Shown one piece after another: positions 15,651 to 23,207 of a stretch of DNA of 37,358 bases; position 1 is the stretch's first letter; every line of letters starts with the position of its first letter. The position numbers and the translations under genes were made by a program. The stretch spans positions 1-37,358 of the forward strand of contig CANJKM010000005.1 of NCBI GenBank assembly GCA_947474805.1, in the 5' to 3' direction. The DNA is from Caulobacterales bacterium. GTDB lineage: Bacteria; Pseudomonadota; Alphaproteobacteria; Caulobacterales; Caulobacteraceae. Below the pieces are notes generated by a model. The model ran no database searches, was not told the DNA's origin, and saw only the letters and a program-made list of their open reading frames with translations.

Positions 15651-16793
15651 ATGCTGCAAGTCGACATCCTCTCGCCGCAAGACCTCTCCAGCCGGGACCG
15701 CGAAACCTGGCAGGCGTTCCGAAAAGCGACACCCGCTTTTCAGAGTCCTCTGCTCGGCCCCGACTTTGCTGAAACCGTGGCTGAGGTCCGCAGCGACACC
15801 GCGGTCGCGGTCTGGCGCCGGGGCGGGCAAACGATCGGCTTTCTGGCTCATCACCGCCGTCACGCCGGCCTCGCCCGCCCGATCGGCGCGCCCTGGTCCG
15901 ACTATCACGCCCTGATCACCGCGCCCGGCGAGACCCTCGACACCGAGGCGGCCCTGCGCGCGGCCGGGATCTCGGCCTTCCGGTTCAGCGGACTGCTCGA
16001 CCCACATGGCCTGTTCGACGGCGCGACGGCGGCGGATGTCGAGACCTACCGCATCGCCTTCCAAGATAGCGGCGAGGCCTATTGGGAAACCCTGCGCGCC
16101 CAGAGCCCCAAGCGGTTCAAGAACCTCCGCCGGCTCGAGCACAAGCTCGAGCGCGAGCTCGGGGCCCCGGTTCTGGCCCGCGACACCAACGCCCCGGCCT
16201 TCGAACAGCTCTTGGCCTGGAAGCGCGACCAGTTCCGCCGCACAGGCCTGCACGACGTTCTGAACCCGAGCTGGAGCCATCTGCTGATGCAGCGGCTGTT
16301 CCGCAAGCGCTCGGGGGCCCTGCAGGGCCTGCTTCTGACCCTGCGCGTCGACGGCAAGCCGATCGCCGGCCACTTCGGGGTGCGCGAGGGCGAGGCCTTC
16401 CACCCCTGGATCGCGGCCTTCGACCCGGCGCTCGCCGCCTATTCGCCCGGCCAGACCTTCATCTCCGAAGCCATCCGCGCCATGCCGCGCCTGGGGATTT
16501 CCAGCTACGACCTCGCGGCCGGGTCGGACCATTACAAGGCGCCCTTCGCCTCCGAGGTCGGGACCGCCCGCGTGGGCGTGCTCAGGAGCCGGTCGGCGGG
16601 TCCGATCACCTTCGACCGCGCGGCCGATTTCGCCGGCGCCGCCTTTGGTCCAGCCGGGGCGACCGCCGTCCGCAGGCTCGGCCGCCGCGTCGACCACATC
16701 GCCGAGACCGAGCTGACCCTGGGCGGCCGCATGCAGGGGCTGGCCGCGGCCATCGCCGCCAGCTCGCTGCGCTTCTCCGCCGAGATGCATTAG
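15651..16793 (+). CDS. GNAT/FemAB-like acyltransferase (CelD/BcsL type)
   Basis: About 380 residues, with the layout of the CelD/BcsL-like GNAT proteins (Acetyltransf_6): an N-terminal half with RKATPAFQSPLLGPDF, then SPKRFKNLRRLEHKLE, and the acyl-CoA-type core GALQGLLLTLRVDGKPIAGHFG with HPWIAAFDPALAAYSPGQ. These enzymes N-acylate sugars or other small surface precursors. HfsK, a c-di-GMP-responsive protein of Caulobacter holdfast synthesis, belongs to this kind of family; whether this is its orthologue cannot be told by eye. The ORF track starts at GTG 15633, but the sigma-54 start site predicted near 15627 makes the ATG at 15651 (MLQVDILSPQ) more likely. It lies 8 bp upstream of the JmjC-like gene and should be cotranscribed with it. 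Confidence 0.75.
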   Translation: MLQVDILSPQDLSSRDRETWQAFRKATPAFQSPLLGPDFAETVAEVRSDTAVAVWRRGGQTIGFLAHHRRHAGLARPIGAPWSDYHALITAPGETLDTEAALRAAGISAFRFSGLLDPHGLFDGATAADVETYRIAFQDSGEAYWETLRAQSPKRFKNLRRLEHKLERELGAPVLARDTNAPAFEQLLAWKRDQFRRTGLHDVLNPSWSHLLMQRLFRKRSGALQGLLLTLRVDGKPIAGHFGVREGEAFHPWIAAFDPALAAYSPGQTFISEAIRAMPRLGISSYDLAAGSDHYKAPFASEVGTARVGVLRSRSAGPITFDRAADFAGAAFGPAGATAVRRLGRRVDHIAETELTLGGRMQGLAAAIAASSLRFSAEMH

Positions 16794-16801
16794 AGGCCAA
16801 G

Positions 16802-17703
16802 ATGATCCTGTCCGACCTGACCCCGCAAAAGGCCGCCCGCTTCGGCGCCGAGGTCCAGAGCTTCAGCCACGACCTGCAGACTCGGCCGATGTTCGATGAC
16901 GCCGGCCTGATCGAGGTGCTCGACCGCTATCCGCGCGACAAGCTCGGGGTCTTCACCATGGGCCTGGACCCGGTCGACTGGCGCAGCTGGAAGCGCGGGA
17001 CGGCCGAGGGCCTGACCGGCGAGCAGCTGTTCGAGGCCGTGCAGAAGGGGCGCATCTGGCTGAACCTGCGGGCGGTCAACCGCGAGCTCGACAGTTACGC
17101 GGGCCTGGCCCAGGAGATCTTCGGCGAGTTCGAGGCCAAGGTGCCGGGCCTGCGCACCTTCGGCCACGACGTCGGCCTGTTGCTGTCCTCGCCGCGCGCC
17201 CACGTCTTTTACCACCTGGACGTCCTGCCGGTGACCCTGTGGCAGCTGCGCGGCAGGAAGCAGATGTGGGTCTATCCCAAGGCCGCGCCTTCGTGTCCGA
17301 CGAGCAGCTGGAGCGGATCGTGCTGCGCGAGACCGCCGAACAGTTCGCCTTCGACCCTTCATGGGACGAGGCCGCCGCCGTCTACACCATGGAGCCGGGG
17401 ATGATGGTCTCCTGGCCCCAGAACGCCCCGCACCGGCTGGTCAACGACGACTGCATGAACGTATCGCTCTCGATCGAGCACCAGACGCCCGAGGCTGTGC
17501 TGCGGGCCAATGTCATCTACGCCAACGGGATCATGCGCCGCCGTTTCGGGAGCCGTCCGCAGCTGCAGGACGGCTTCAACGCCGCCAATCTCGCCAAGTT
17601 CGGACTGGCCCGGGCGGTGAAGGCGGCGCGCAAGCAAGAGGCCAAGCCCGCCATCGCTTCGAGCTTCAAGCTCTGCGACCGCCGTCCGGGCGCGATCCTG
17701 TAG
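16802..17703 (+). pseudogene. JmjC/cupin-like oxygenase gene, split by a frameshift
   Basis: Two ORFs in different frames together encode about 300 residues of one protein. The first runs from ATG 16802 to YHLDVLPVTLWQLRGRKQMWVYPK; the second continues with GRAFVSDEQLERIVLRET to the stop at 17703. One missing G in the run after CCCAA (about 17281) explains the break: restoring it gives Pro-Lys-Gly-Arg-Ala-Phe-Val. Residues His138-x-Asp140 (HLD) and the later His in NAPHRL form the iron-binding facial triad expected of a JmjC/cupin 2-oxoglutarate oxygenase, which would hydroxylate a protein or small molecule. Both halves are otherwise well preserved, so this is a very recent mutation or a sequencing error. 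It sits 8 bp after the GNAT gene. Confidence 0.75.
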
Positions 17704-17707
17704 CGGC

Positions 17708-18082
17708 CTAGTTGCGGGGCGCCGCGCCTGACAGGGCCGCGGCCTCCGCCGCCGGATCGACGGGCGTCGCCGGACGCGGCGCCTGGGCCGGCGCGCTCGG
17801 CTCGGCCGCGGGCTTGGGATTGAGCGCCGACTGAATTTCCTGACGCACGATGCTGCGCACCCGCGCCTCGGTCAGGGCCTCGGGCAGGGGCTCTTCGGGC
17901 TCCTCCAGGGCGGTCGCGGTCTTGGCGCTGTTGGCGGTCGCGGTCATCCCAGCGCCCACGGCGGCCGGACTGTCGGCCGGACCCGAGGCGCTGCGCCGCC
18001 AGCCTTCATAAGCGCCGACCACCGCCAGCACCCCTACGGCCAGGGCGGCCAGCCAAACGGCCTGTCGCGGCAATCCGATCAT
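17708..18082 (-). CDS. Small membrane-anchored protein of unknown function
   Basis: A 124-residue protein with one N-terminal transmembrane helix (about residues 8-25, AVWLAALAVGVLAVVGAY) and no clear cleavage site, so it should be anchored with the rest in the periplasm. The periplasmic part has a helical stretch, EEPLPEALTEARVRSIVRQEIQSAL, resembling a short coiled coil, and a Pro/Ala-rich C-terminus. I do not recognise it. Its stop lies 4 bp from the convergent stop of the JmjC-like gene. A good promoter is visible upstream (18107-18134), which argues that it is a real and independently transcribed gene. Confidence 0.6.
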   Translation of the reverse strand: MIGLPRQAVWLAALAVGVLAVVGAYEGWRRSASGPADSPAAVGAGMTATANSAKTATALEEPEEPLPEALTEARVRSIVRQEIQSALNPKPAAEPSAPAQAPRPATPVDPAAEAAALSGAAPRN

Positions 18083-18106
18083 AAAACTCTCCGCACAACG
18101 CGGGCG

Positions 18107-18134
18107 AAGCTAACGTCACCCGCCGCCCTGTCAA
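18107..18134 (-). promoter_or_regulatory. Sigma-70-type promoter for the small membrane protein
   Basis: On the minus strand a perfect -35 box, TTGACA (18134-18129), is followed after 16 bp by TAGCTT (18112-18107). Transcription would begin about 18 bases before the ATG at 18082. Confidence 0.5.
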
Positions 18135-18221
18135 ACGCTCTTCGAAGCGGCGCGGGGGCTGGCTTGCGGCCCGTTTCGGGTTAGACACGGCTCCCAAGCC
18201 AACCAGAAGGGCGTTCGTCCC

Positions 18222-19313
18222 ATGCAGACGGCCATTCCCTGCACCGCCATGCGAGGCGGAACCTCCAAGGGTCTCTATTTCCTGGGCCGCGATTTGCCGG
18301 CCGATGCGGCGACGCGCGACGCAGTGCTGCTGGCCGCGATGGGCTCGCCCGACGTGCGCCAGATCGACGGTATGGGCGGCGCCCATCCCCTGACCTCCAA
18401 GATCGCCGTGGTCGGCCCCTCGACCCACCCGGACGCCGATGTCGACTATCTGTTCCTGCAGGTGGTGGTCGACGAGCCCCGCGTCGACGCCCAGCAGAAC
18501 TGCGGCAACATGCTCGCGGGCGTCGGCCCCTTCGCCATCGAGCGCGGCCTGGTCAAGGCGACCGGCGATCTGACCCGGGTCCGGATCCACATGCTCAACA
18601 CCAAGAGCCTGGCCGTCGCGGCGGTGCAGACCCCCGGCGGGGTGGTGAACTACCAGGGCGAGGCCCGGATCGACGGCGTGCCCGGGACCCACGCCCCCAT
18701 CCCGATCGACTTCCTCGACGTGGCCGGCTCCTCCTGCGGCGCCCTCTTGCCGACCGGAAACGCGGTCGATGTGATCGACGGGGTGGAGGTCACGATGATC
18801 GACAACGGCATGCCGGTTGTGGTCATGCGCGCGGCCGACCTCGGGATCACCGGCTATGAGACGCCCGACGAGATGGAGGCGAACGCCGAGCTCAGGGCGA
18901 AGGTCGAAGCTATCCGACTGAAGGCCGGTCCGATGATGAACCTCGGCGACGTGACCAAGAAGACGACGCCCAAGATGACCCTGGTCGCCGCTCCCCGGAA
19001 CGGCGGCGCCGTCTCCACCCGCACCTTCATCCCGCACCGGGTGCACGAGGCGATCGGCGTGTTCGGCGCGGTCAGCGTCGCCACCGCCTGCGTCCTGCCG
19101 GCCTCGGCCGCCGCGCCGGTGGTGGTGATCGATCCGGCCAAGGGAACCGCCGAGCTTGAGGTCGAACATCCGACCGGCTTCTTCACCGTCGCGATGGAGG
19201 TGAAGATCGACAATGGGGTCGTAAAGGTTGATCGTTCGGCTCTCCTACGAACTGCGCGTAAGCTGATGTCCGGCGAAGTCTATGTCCCAGCCTCTGTCTG
19301 GAGCGGACAATGA
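18222..19313 (+). CDS. PrpF-superfamily isomerase, GalD/LigU-like
   Basis: A 363-residue cofactor-free isomerase of the PrpF superfamily, which has two diaminopimelate-epimerase-like halves. Family segments include MRGGTSKGLYF at the start, GMGGAHPLTSKIAVV and NCGNMLAGVGPFAIE. Lys60 and Cys94 occupy the places of the catalytic Lys and Cys described for LigU. The closest characterised activities are 4-oxalomesaconate tautomerisation (GalD) and 1,3-allylic isomerisation in the protocatechuate 4,5-cleavage pathway (LigU); PrpF acts on 2-methylaconitate. No ring-cleavage dioxygenase or lyase gene is near, nor prpC/acnD, so the natural substrate is open. The gene overlaps the following dehydrogenase by four bases (ATGA), which suggests that both act on the same metabolite. 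Confidence 0.82.
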   Translation: MQTAIPCTAMRGGTSKGLYFLGRDLPADAATRDAVLLAAMGSPDVRQIDGMGGAHPLTSKIAVVGPSTHPDADVDYLFLQVVVDEPRVDAQQNCGNMLAGVGPFAIERGLVKATGDLTRVRIHMLNTKSLAVAAVQTPGGVVNYQGEARIDGVPGTHAPIPIDFLDVAGSSCGALLPTGNAVDVIDGVEVTMIDNGMPVVVMRAADLGITGYETPDEMEANAELRAKVEAIRLKAGPMMNLGDVTKKTTPKMTLVAAPRNGGAVSTRTFIPHRVHEAIGVFGAVSVATACVLPASAAAPVVVIDPAKGTAELEVEHPTGFFTVAMEVKIDNGVVKVDRSALLRTARKLMSGEVYVPASVWSGQ

Positions 19314-20191
19314 GAGTTCCTGGAAGCGTCGCCCTGATCGGGCTTGGCGAGGTCGGCGGCCTGTTCGCGCGCGACCTGCGGGCCAAGGGCGTGGAGACCC
19401 TCTACGGCTACGATCCCAAGCTGCGCGACCTCGACAGCGCCCCGGCGCTGAACCAGTTGCGCTATCGGATCACCGCCTGCGCCTCGGCGGCGGGGGCGGC
19501 CGGCCAGGCGGAGATGACCATCTGCGCCGTCACCGCCGCCCAGACCGAGCGGGCTGCGGCCGCCGCGGCCGAGGCCATCGTCGGCGGCGCCATCTATCTT
19601 GATCTCAACTCAGCCTCCCCGGGGGCCAAGAAGGCGGCGGCGGCGGCGGTCACGGCGGGCGGCGGACGCTATGTCGAGGCGGCGGTGATGACCCCGGCCC
19701 CGACCCACGGCATCGCCTCGCCCATGCTGATCGGCGGCCCGCACGCCCGTATCTTCCTGCCCTACGCCGAGGCGCTGGGCATGCGGGTCAAGATCGCGTC
19801 TGAGGAATACGGCGTCGCTTCGGCGACCAAGCTCTGCCGCAGCGTGATGATCAAGGGCACCGAGGCCCTGATCGCCGAATCCATGATTGCGGCGCGCTAC
19901 TACGGCGTCGACATGAATGTGCTCAACTCGCTCAGCGATCTGATGCCCAACCCCGACTGGGAGAAGCTGGCGCAGTACATGCTCTCCCGCTCGCTGGAGC
20001 ACGGCGGGCGCCGCGCCGAGGAGATGCGCGAGGCCGCCCGAACCGTCGCCGAGGCGGGGGTCGAGCCGCTGATGGCCAACGCGACGGTCGAACGCCAGGA
20101 ATGGGCCGCCGCCCAGCGCGGGGGCCTTCCGCCCGGAGTGCTGGAGGGCGAGGAGCTCGGACCGCTGCTGGACGCGCTCCAGCAGCGCTAG
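19310..20191 (+). CDS. NAD(P)-dependent dehydrogenase with DUF1932 domain
   Basis: A 293-residue protein of the 6-phosphogluconate/3-hydroxyisobutyrate dehydrogenase superfamily. The Rossmann motif is at the N-terminus (VALIGLGEVGGLFARDL), followed by YLDLNSASPGAKKAAAA and, from about residue 185, a helical DUF1932 C-terminal domain (KLCRSVMIKGTEALIAES). The lysine in that last stretch is the probable catalytic residue of the family. It would oxidise or reduce a hydroxy or keto acid with NAD(P). The gene is translationally coupled to the GalD/LigU-like isomerase, so an unsaturated dicarboxylic or tricarboxylic acid is the likely substrate class; this is inference. Its stop codon lies inside the strong terminator hairpin at 20189-20238. 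Confidence 0.82.
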   Translation: MRVPGSVALIGLGEVGGLFARDLRAKGVETLYGYDPKLRDLDSAPALNQLRYRITACASAAGAAGQAEMTICAVTAAQTERAAAAAAEAIVGGAIYLDLNSASPGAKKAAAAAVTAGGGRYVEAAVMTPAPTHGIASPMLIGGPHARIFLPYAEALGMRVKIASEEYGVASATKLCRSVMIKGTEALIAESMIAARYYGVDMNVLNSLSDLMPNPDWEKLAQYMLSRSLEHGGRRAEEMREAARTVAEAGVEPLMANATVERQEWAAAQRGGLPPGVLEGEELGPLLDALQQR

Positions 20192-20238
20192 AGCCCGTCA
20201 GGCGAAGTGTGGGCGGTTCGCCGCCCGGGCGGGCTCTA
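20189..20238 (+). terminator. Nested intrinsic terminator-like hairpin
   Basis: TAGAGCCCG (20189-20197) pairs perfectly with CGGGCTCTA (20230-20238). Within it, GGGCGG-TTCG-CCGCCC (20211-20226) forms a second stem with a stable TTCG loop. The outer left arm begins with the TAG stop codon of the dehydrogenase gene. There is no T-run after it, so termination may be inefficient or Rho-assisted. Confidence 0.6.
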
Positions 20239-20312
20239 AACTTTGGAATGGCGACCGCCACGATCCGGGCTAAGTTGACGGCAATAATAAAGAAAAGCTG
20301 GAAGGAAACGTC

Positions 20313-20732
20313 TTGATCAAGGCCCCCATCCTCGCCGCTCTGGTCGCTTTCGCCGCCGCGCCCGCCTTCGCCGCCTCGCCGGCCGAAGGGATGTGGCTCA
20401 CCCCGACCCACAACGGTCAGGTGCAGATCACCCAGTGCGGCCAGTCCCTCTGCGGCAAGCTCGTCACATCCGACCGGATCAAGACCGAACCGTCTCTCAA
20501 GGACGCCGAGAACAAGGACGCGGCCCAGCGCGGCCGGCTTCTGAAGGATCTGCCTCTGCTGCAGGGCTTCACCGGCGGGCCGAGCCAATGGAAGGGCGGC
20601 AGCGTCTACAATCCCGAAGACGGCGGCACCTACAAGGGCACGATCACGATGCTGAACCCCGACCAGTTGAAGCTGACCGGCTGCATCGTCTTCCCACTTT
20701 GCAAGACCCAGGCCTGGAACCGGGTGAAGTAG
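20313..20732 (+). CDS. DUF2147 family exported protein
   Basis: A 139-residue periplasmic protein with a Sec signal peptide (AALVAFAAAPAFA, cleavage near residue 20). The mature start SPAEGMWLTP and the segments CGQSLCGKLV and GGTYKGTITM identify the DUF2147 family, a small beta-barrel, lipocalin-like domain. The cysteines in TQCGQSLC and GCIVFPLC could form two disulfides. The function is unknown. The start is a TTG, supported by a good ribosome binding site (GGAAGGA) 7 to 9 bases upstream and by the in-frame signal peptide; no ATG alternative keeps the signal sequence. The gene is monocistronic: a terminator lies before it and a palindrome-rich gap follows. Confidence 0.85.
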   Translation: MIKAPILAALVAFAAAPAFAASPAEGMWLTPTHNGQVQITQCGQSLCGKLVTSDRIKTEPSLKDAENKDAAQRGRLLKDLPLLQGFTGGPSQWKGGSVYNPEDGGTYKGTITMLNPDQLKLTGCIVFPLCKTQAWNRVK

Positions 20733-20734
20733 AT

Positions 20735-20839
20735 CACCTCTCCCCGGTGGGAAGAGGCGGGGTGCGGGGGGCGAGCCGATACCCCCTCATCCTCCCAGGC
20801 TCCGCCTGGGTCCCCCCTTCTCCCCAAAAGGGGAGAAGG
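20735..20839. repeat. Cluster of palindromes between convergent genes
   Basis: Three hairpins stand in a row: an imperfect CCTCTCCCC/GGGAAGAGG (20736-20757), a perfect CCCAGGC-TCC-GCCTGGG (20794-20810) and a perfect 10-bp stem CCTTCTCCCC-AAAA-GGGGAGAAGG (20816-20839). The last ends 3 bp before the pepP stop. They can terminate both convergent transcripts. Their make-up resembles mosaic palindromic repeats that are scattered between genes in caulobacterial genomes. Confidence 0.65.
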
Positions 20840-20841
20840 TT

Positions 20842-22653
20842 TCAGATTGGTGCGCAGGCCTTGGCCAACCAGGTCTTGACCTTGGCCTCGACCAGGGGCC
20901 CGACCTCGGCCAGCACCCGGGCGTGATAGGTGTCGAGCCAGGCCTTCTCATCGGCGGTCAGAAGCGAGAGCTCGATCACCCGCCGGTCGATCGGCGCCAG
21001 GGTCAGGGTCTCGAATCCCAGCATCGGCCGCTCACCGCCTTCGACCGCGGACGCCTCCGTGACGAACTGCAGGTTCTCGATCCGGATGCCGTAGCCGCCG
21101 GTCTTGTAGAAGCCGGGCTCGTTGGAGACGATCATGCCTGGCTTTAGCGCCACGGTGTCGGAGCGGCCGGCGATCCGCTGCGGGCCTTCGTGCACGCCCA
21201 GATAGGAGCCGACGCCATGGCCGGTGCCGTGGTCGTAGTTGAGCCCCTTGGCCCATAGGGCGGCGCGGGCCAGCACATCGAGTTGCGAGCCCACCGTGCC
21301 TTCGGGGAAGCGCACCGAGGCAAGGGCGATATGGCCCTTCAACACCAGGGTGAAACGCTGCTTCATCTCCGCCGAGGGATCGCCGATGGCGACCGTGCGG
21401 GTGACGTCGGTGGTGCCGTCCAGATACTGGCCGCCGGAATCGACCAGCAGCAGGTCGCCCATGCGGGTCCGGCGGTTGGTCTTGCGGGTCGGGCGGTAAT
21501 GAACAATCGCGCCGTTCGGCCCGGCCCCGGCGATGGTGTCGAAGCTGAGGTCCTTCAGCGCGCCGGTCGCCTCGCGCAGGGCCTCGAGCTTGCAGACGGC
21601 CTCGATCTCGTCGGGGGGATTGGTCTGTCCCTCGGTCGCCAGCCAGTGCAGGAAGCGCGACAGGGCCGCCCCGTCGCGCAGATGGGCCTCGCGCGCGCCC
21701 TGGATCTCGACCGGGTTCTTGCAGGCCTTGGGCAGCAGCACCGGGTCCTGGGCGCGGACCGCTTCGGCCCCGGCGGCGGCGAGCGCGTCGAAGCACCAGG
21801 CCGAGGATTGCGAGGGGTCGACCATCACCTTGCGGCCCGACAGGCCGGCCAGGGCCAGAGCAAGCGCGTCCGTCGGCTCCAGCGTCACCTCATTGCCGAG
21901 CCAGGCCGGGAGCGTTTCGGTCACCTTGGCGGGGTCGAGGAAGAGCCGCGCCTTGCCGTCGGCCTCCAGCAGGGCCTGGCCGAGCGGCAGGGGCGAGCGG
22001 ATCACATCCCCGCCCCGGACATTGAACAGCCAGGCCACCGAGGCCGGGGCGGTGATCAGGGCGACCTCTGCCCCGGCGGCGGCGACGGCGGCGCCGATGC
22101 GCGCGCGCTTGGCCGAGGCCTCTTCGCCGGCGTAGACGAGGGGGTGGGGAACCACGGGCGCGGCGGGCTGGTTCGGCCGGCCCTTCCAGGCGGCGTCGAG
22201 GGGGTTGGCGCCGACGGGCTTCAGGGACGCGCCGGCCTTGGCGGCGGCGGCGGCCATCGTCTTCAACCCATCGGGGCTGTGCAGCCTGGGGTCATAGCCG
22301 ATGGCCCAGCCGGGCTTGGCCTGGGCTTCCAGCCAGGCGGCGGGGCCGACCTCGATTAGGTCCAGGGTCTCGAACCAGCGGCCGTCGACCTGCTCCTTGA
22401 CCTGCAGGGTATAGCGGCCGTCGACGAAGACCGCGGCCGTTTCGGTCAGGATCACAGCGGCTCCGGCCGAGCCAGTGAAGCCGGTGGCCCAGGCCAGCCG
22501 CTCATTGGCGTCGGGCAGGTACTCGTTCTGGTGCTCGTCCTCGTGCGGGACGATGAAACCGTCCAGTCCCTGGCGGGCCATCTCGGCCCGGATCAGCGGG
22601 AGGTGCTTGGGGCCGAACGACGGATCGGCGTGCTCTTCGAAAGTCTGGCGCAT
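20842..22653 (-). CDS. pepP: Aminopeptidase P family metallopeptidase (M24B)
   Basis: A 603-residue Xaa-Pro aminopeptidase that removes the N-terminal residue before a proline. It has the long three-domain form seen in eukaryotic cytosolic APP1 and many alphaproteobacteria: two creatinase-like N-terminal domains (about 1-140 and 150-310) and a C-terminal pita-bread domain. The dinuclear metal site is complete: the two Asp in DSGGQYLDGTTDVTR, the His in GHGVGSYLGVHEGP, and Glu residues in SNEPGFY and GIRIENL. There is no signal peptide, so it is cytoplasmic. It is a single gene, convergent with the DUF2147 gene. The ATG is the only sensible start, because the family N-terminal domain begins close to it. 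Confidence 0.92.
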   Translation of the reverse strand: MRQTFEEHADPSFGPKHLPLIRAEMARQGLDGFIVPHEDEHQNEYLPDANERLAWATGFTGSAGAAVILTETAAVFVDGRYTLQVKEQVDGRWFETLDLIEVGPAAWLEAQAKPGWAIGYDPRLHSPDGLKTMAAAAAKAGASLKPVGANPLDAAWKGRPNQPAAPVVPHPLVYAGEEASAKRARIGAAVAAAGAEVALITAPASVAWLFNVRGGDVIRSPLPLGQALLEADGKARLFLDPAKVTETLPAWLGNEVTLEPTDALALALAGLSGRKVMVDPSQSSAWCFDALAAAGAEAVRAQDPVLLPKACKNPVEIQGAREAHLRDGAALSRFLHWLATEGQTNPPDEIEAVCKLEALREATGALKDLSFDTIAGAGPNGAIVHYRPTRKTNRRTRMGDLLLVDSGGQYLDGTTDVTRTVAIGDPSAEMKQRFTLVLKGHIALASVRFPEGTVGSQLDVLARAALWAKGLNYDHGTGHGVGSYLGVHEGPQRIAGRSDTVALKPGMIVSNEPGFYKTGGYGIRIENLQFVTEASAVEGGERPMLGFETLTLAPIDRRVIELSLLTADEKAWLDTYHARVLAEVGPLVEAKVKTWLAKACAPI

Positions 22654-22821
22654 TGGCTCTAAGTTAGGTCGGTCAGGACGCCGCCGCCATCCCGATCCCG
22701 CGCCTTTGTTGCTCAGATGCGCGGCCCGCGACGAATATGGCCCAGTTGGCCATGTACGCCTTGAAGAGGGCGCCGTTTTGAGCGCCTATCCCGGCCTCGC
22801 AACTCAGGGATATTTGGGCGC

Positions 22822-23172
22822 TTGGCCGCCAGCAGAATTCGCCGCGCGCTACAGGCGCTTTGGATCGTGGTCGGCCTCTTCCTGATGGCGGTGGGGCTGG
22901 TGGGCATACTGTTGCCTACGCACCTGCTGGGCATCTTCCTGGTCTTCGGCCTGATCCTGGTGCTGAAGAATTCGATGCAGTGGCGGCGGCGTTTCGTCCG
23001 CTATCAGCGGCGCTATCCCAAGCTCGTCCATCCTCTGCGCCGGCTGCTGCGCAACGAGGTCATGCCGGTGCTCTGGCAGCTGACCCTGAGGTTCGAGCGT
23101 CGCCTGCCGCGCAAGTGGCGCAGGCTCAGGCGCATCCGCCGCTGGCGGATGGGTCGAAAGGATCGGGGCTAG
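22822..23172 (+). CDS. Small membrane protein with a basic tail
   Basis: A 116-residue protein with two closely spaced transmembrane segments (about residues 13-31, IVVGLFLMAVGLVGILL, and 35-49, GIFLVFGLILVL), followed by a strongly basic cytoplasmic tail of some 65 residues. The hairpin layout recalls short PGPGW-type proteins, but the match is weak and I give no name. The reading frame reaches an upstream stop with no ATG, so the start is the TTG at 22822; an in-frame GTG (22867) or ATG (22885) would cut into the first membrane helix. Arg-rich tails of this kind often bind lipids or nucleic acids, but there is no direct evidence. It runs convergently towards the atp operon. Confidence 0.55.
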   Translation: MAASRIRRALQALWIVVGLFLMAVGLVGILLPTHLLGIFLVFGLILVLKNSMQWRRRFVRYQRRYPKLVHPLRRLLRNEVMPVLWQLTLRFERRLPRKWRRLRRIRRWRMGRKDRG

Positions 23173-23207
23173 AGAGGTTCGCGGCGGGCCAGGCGCGCGG
23201 CGCGGGC

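Noticed and set aside
20275-20280. TTGACG as the -35 box of the DUF2147 gene
   Set aside because: It would put the transcript start on the TTG start codon and leave out the good ribosome binding site; no matching -10 box is present.
22752-22781. Nine-codon ORF MYALKRAPF upstream of the small membrane protein, as a leader peptide
   Set aside because: No ribosome binding site, no attenuator hairpins and no relevant codon run; chance occurrence is likely.
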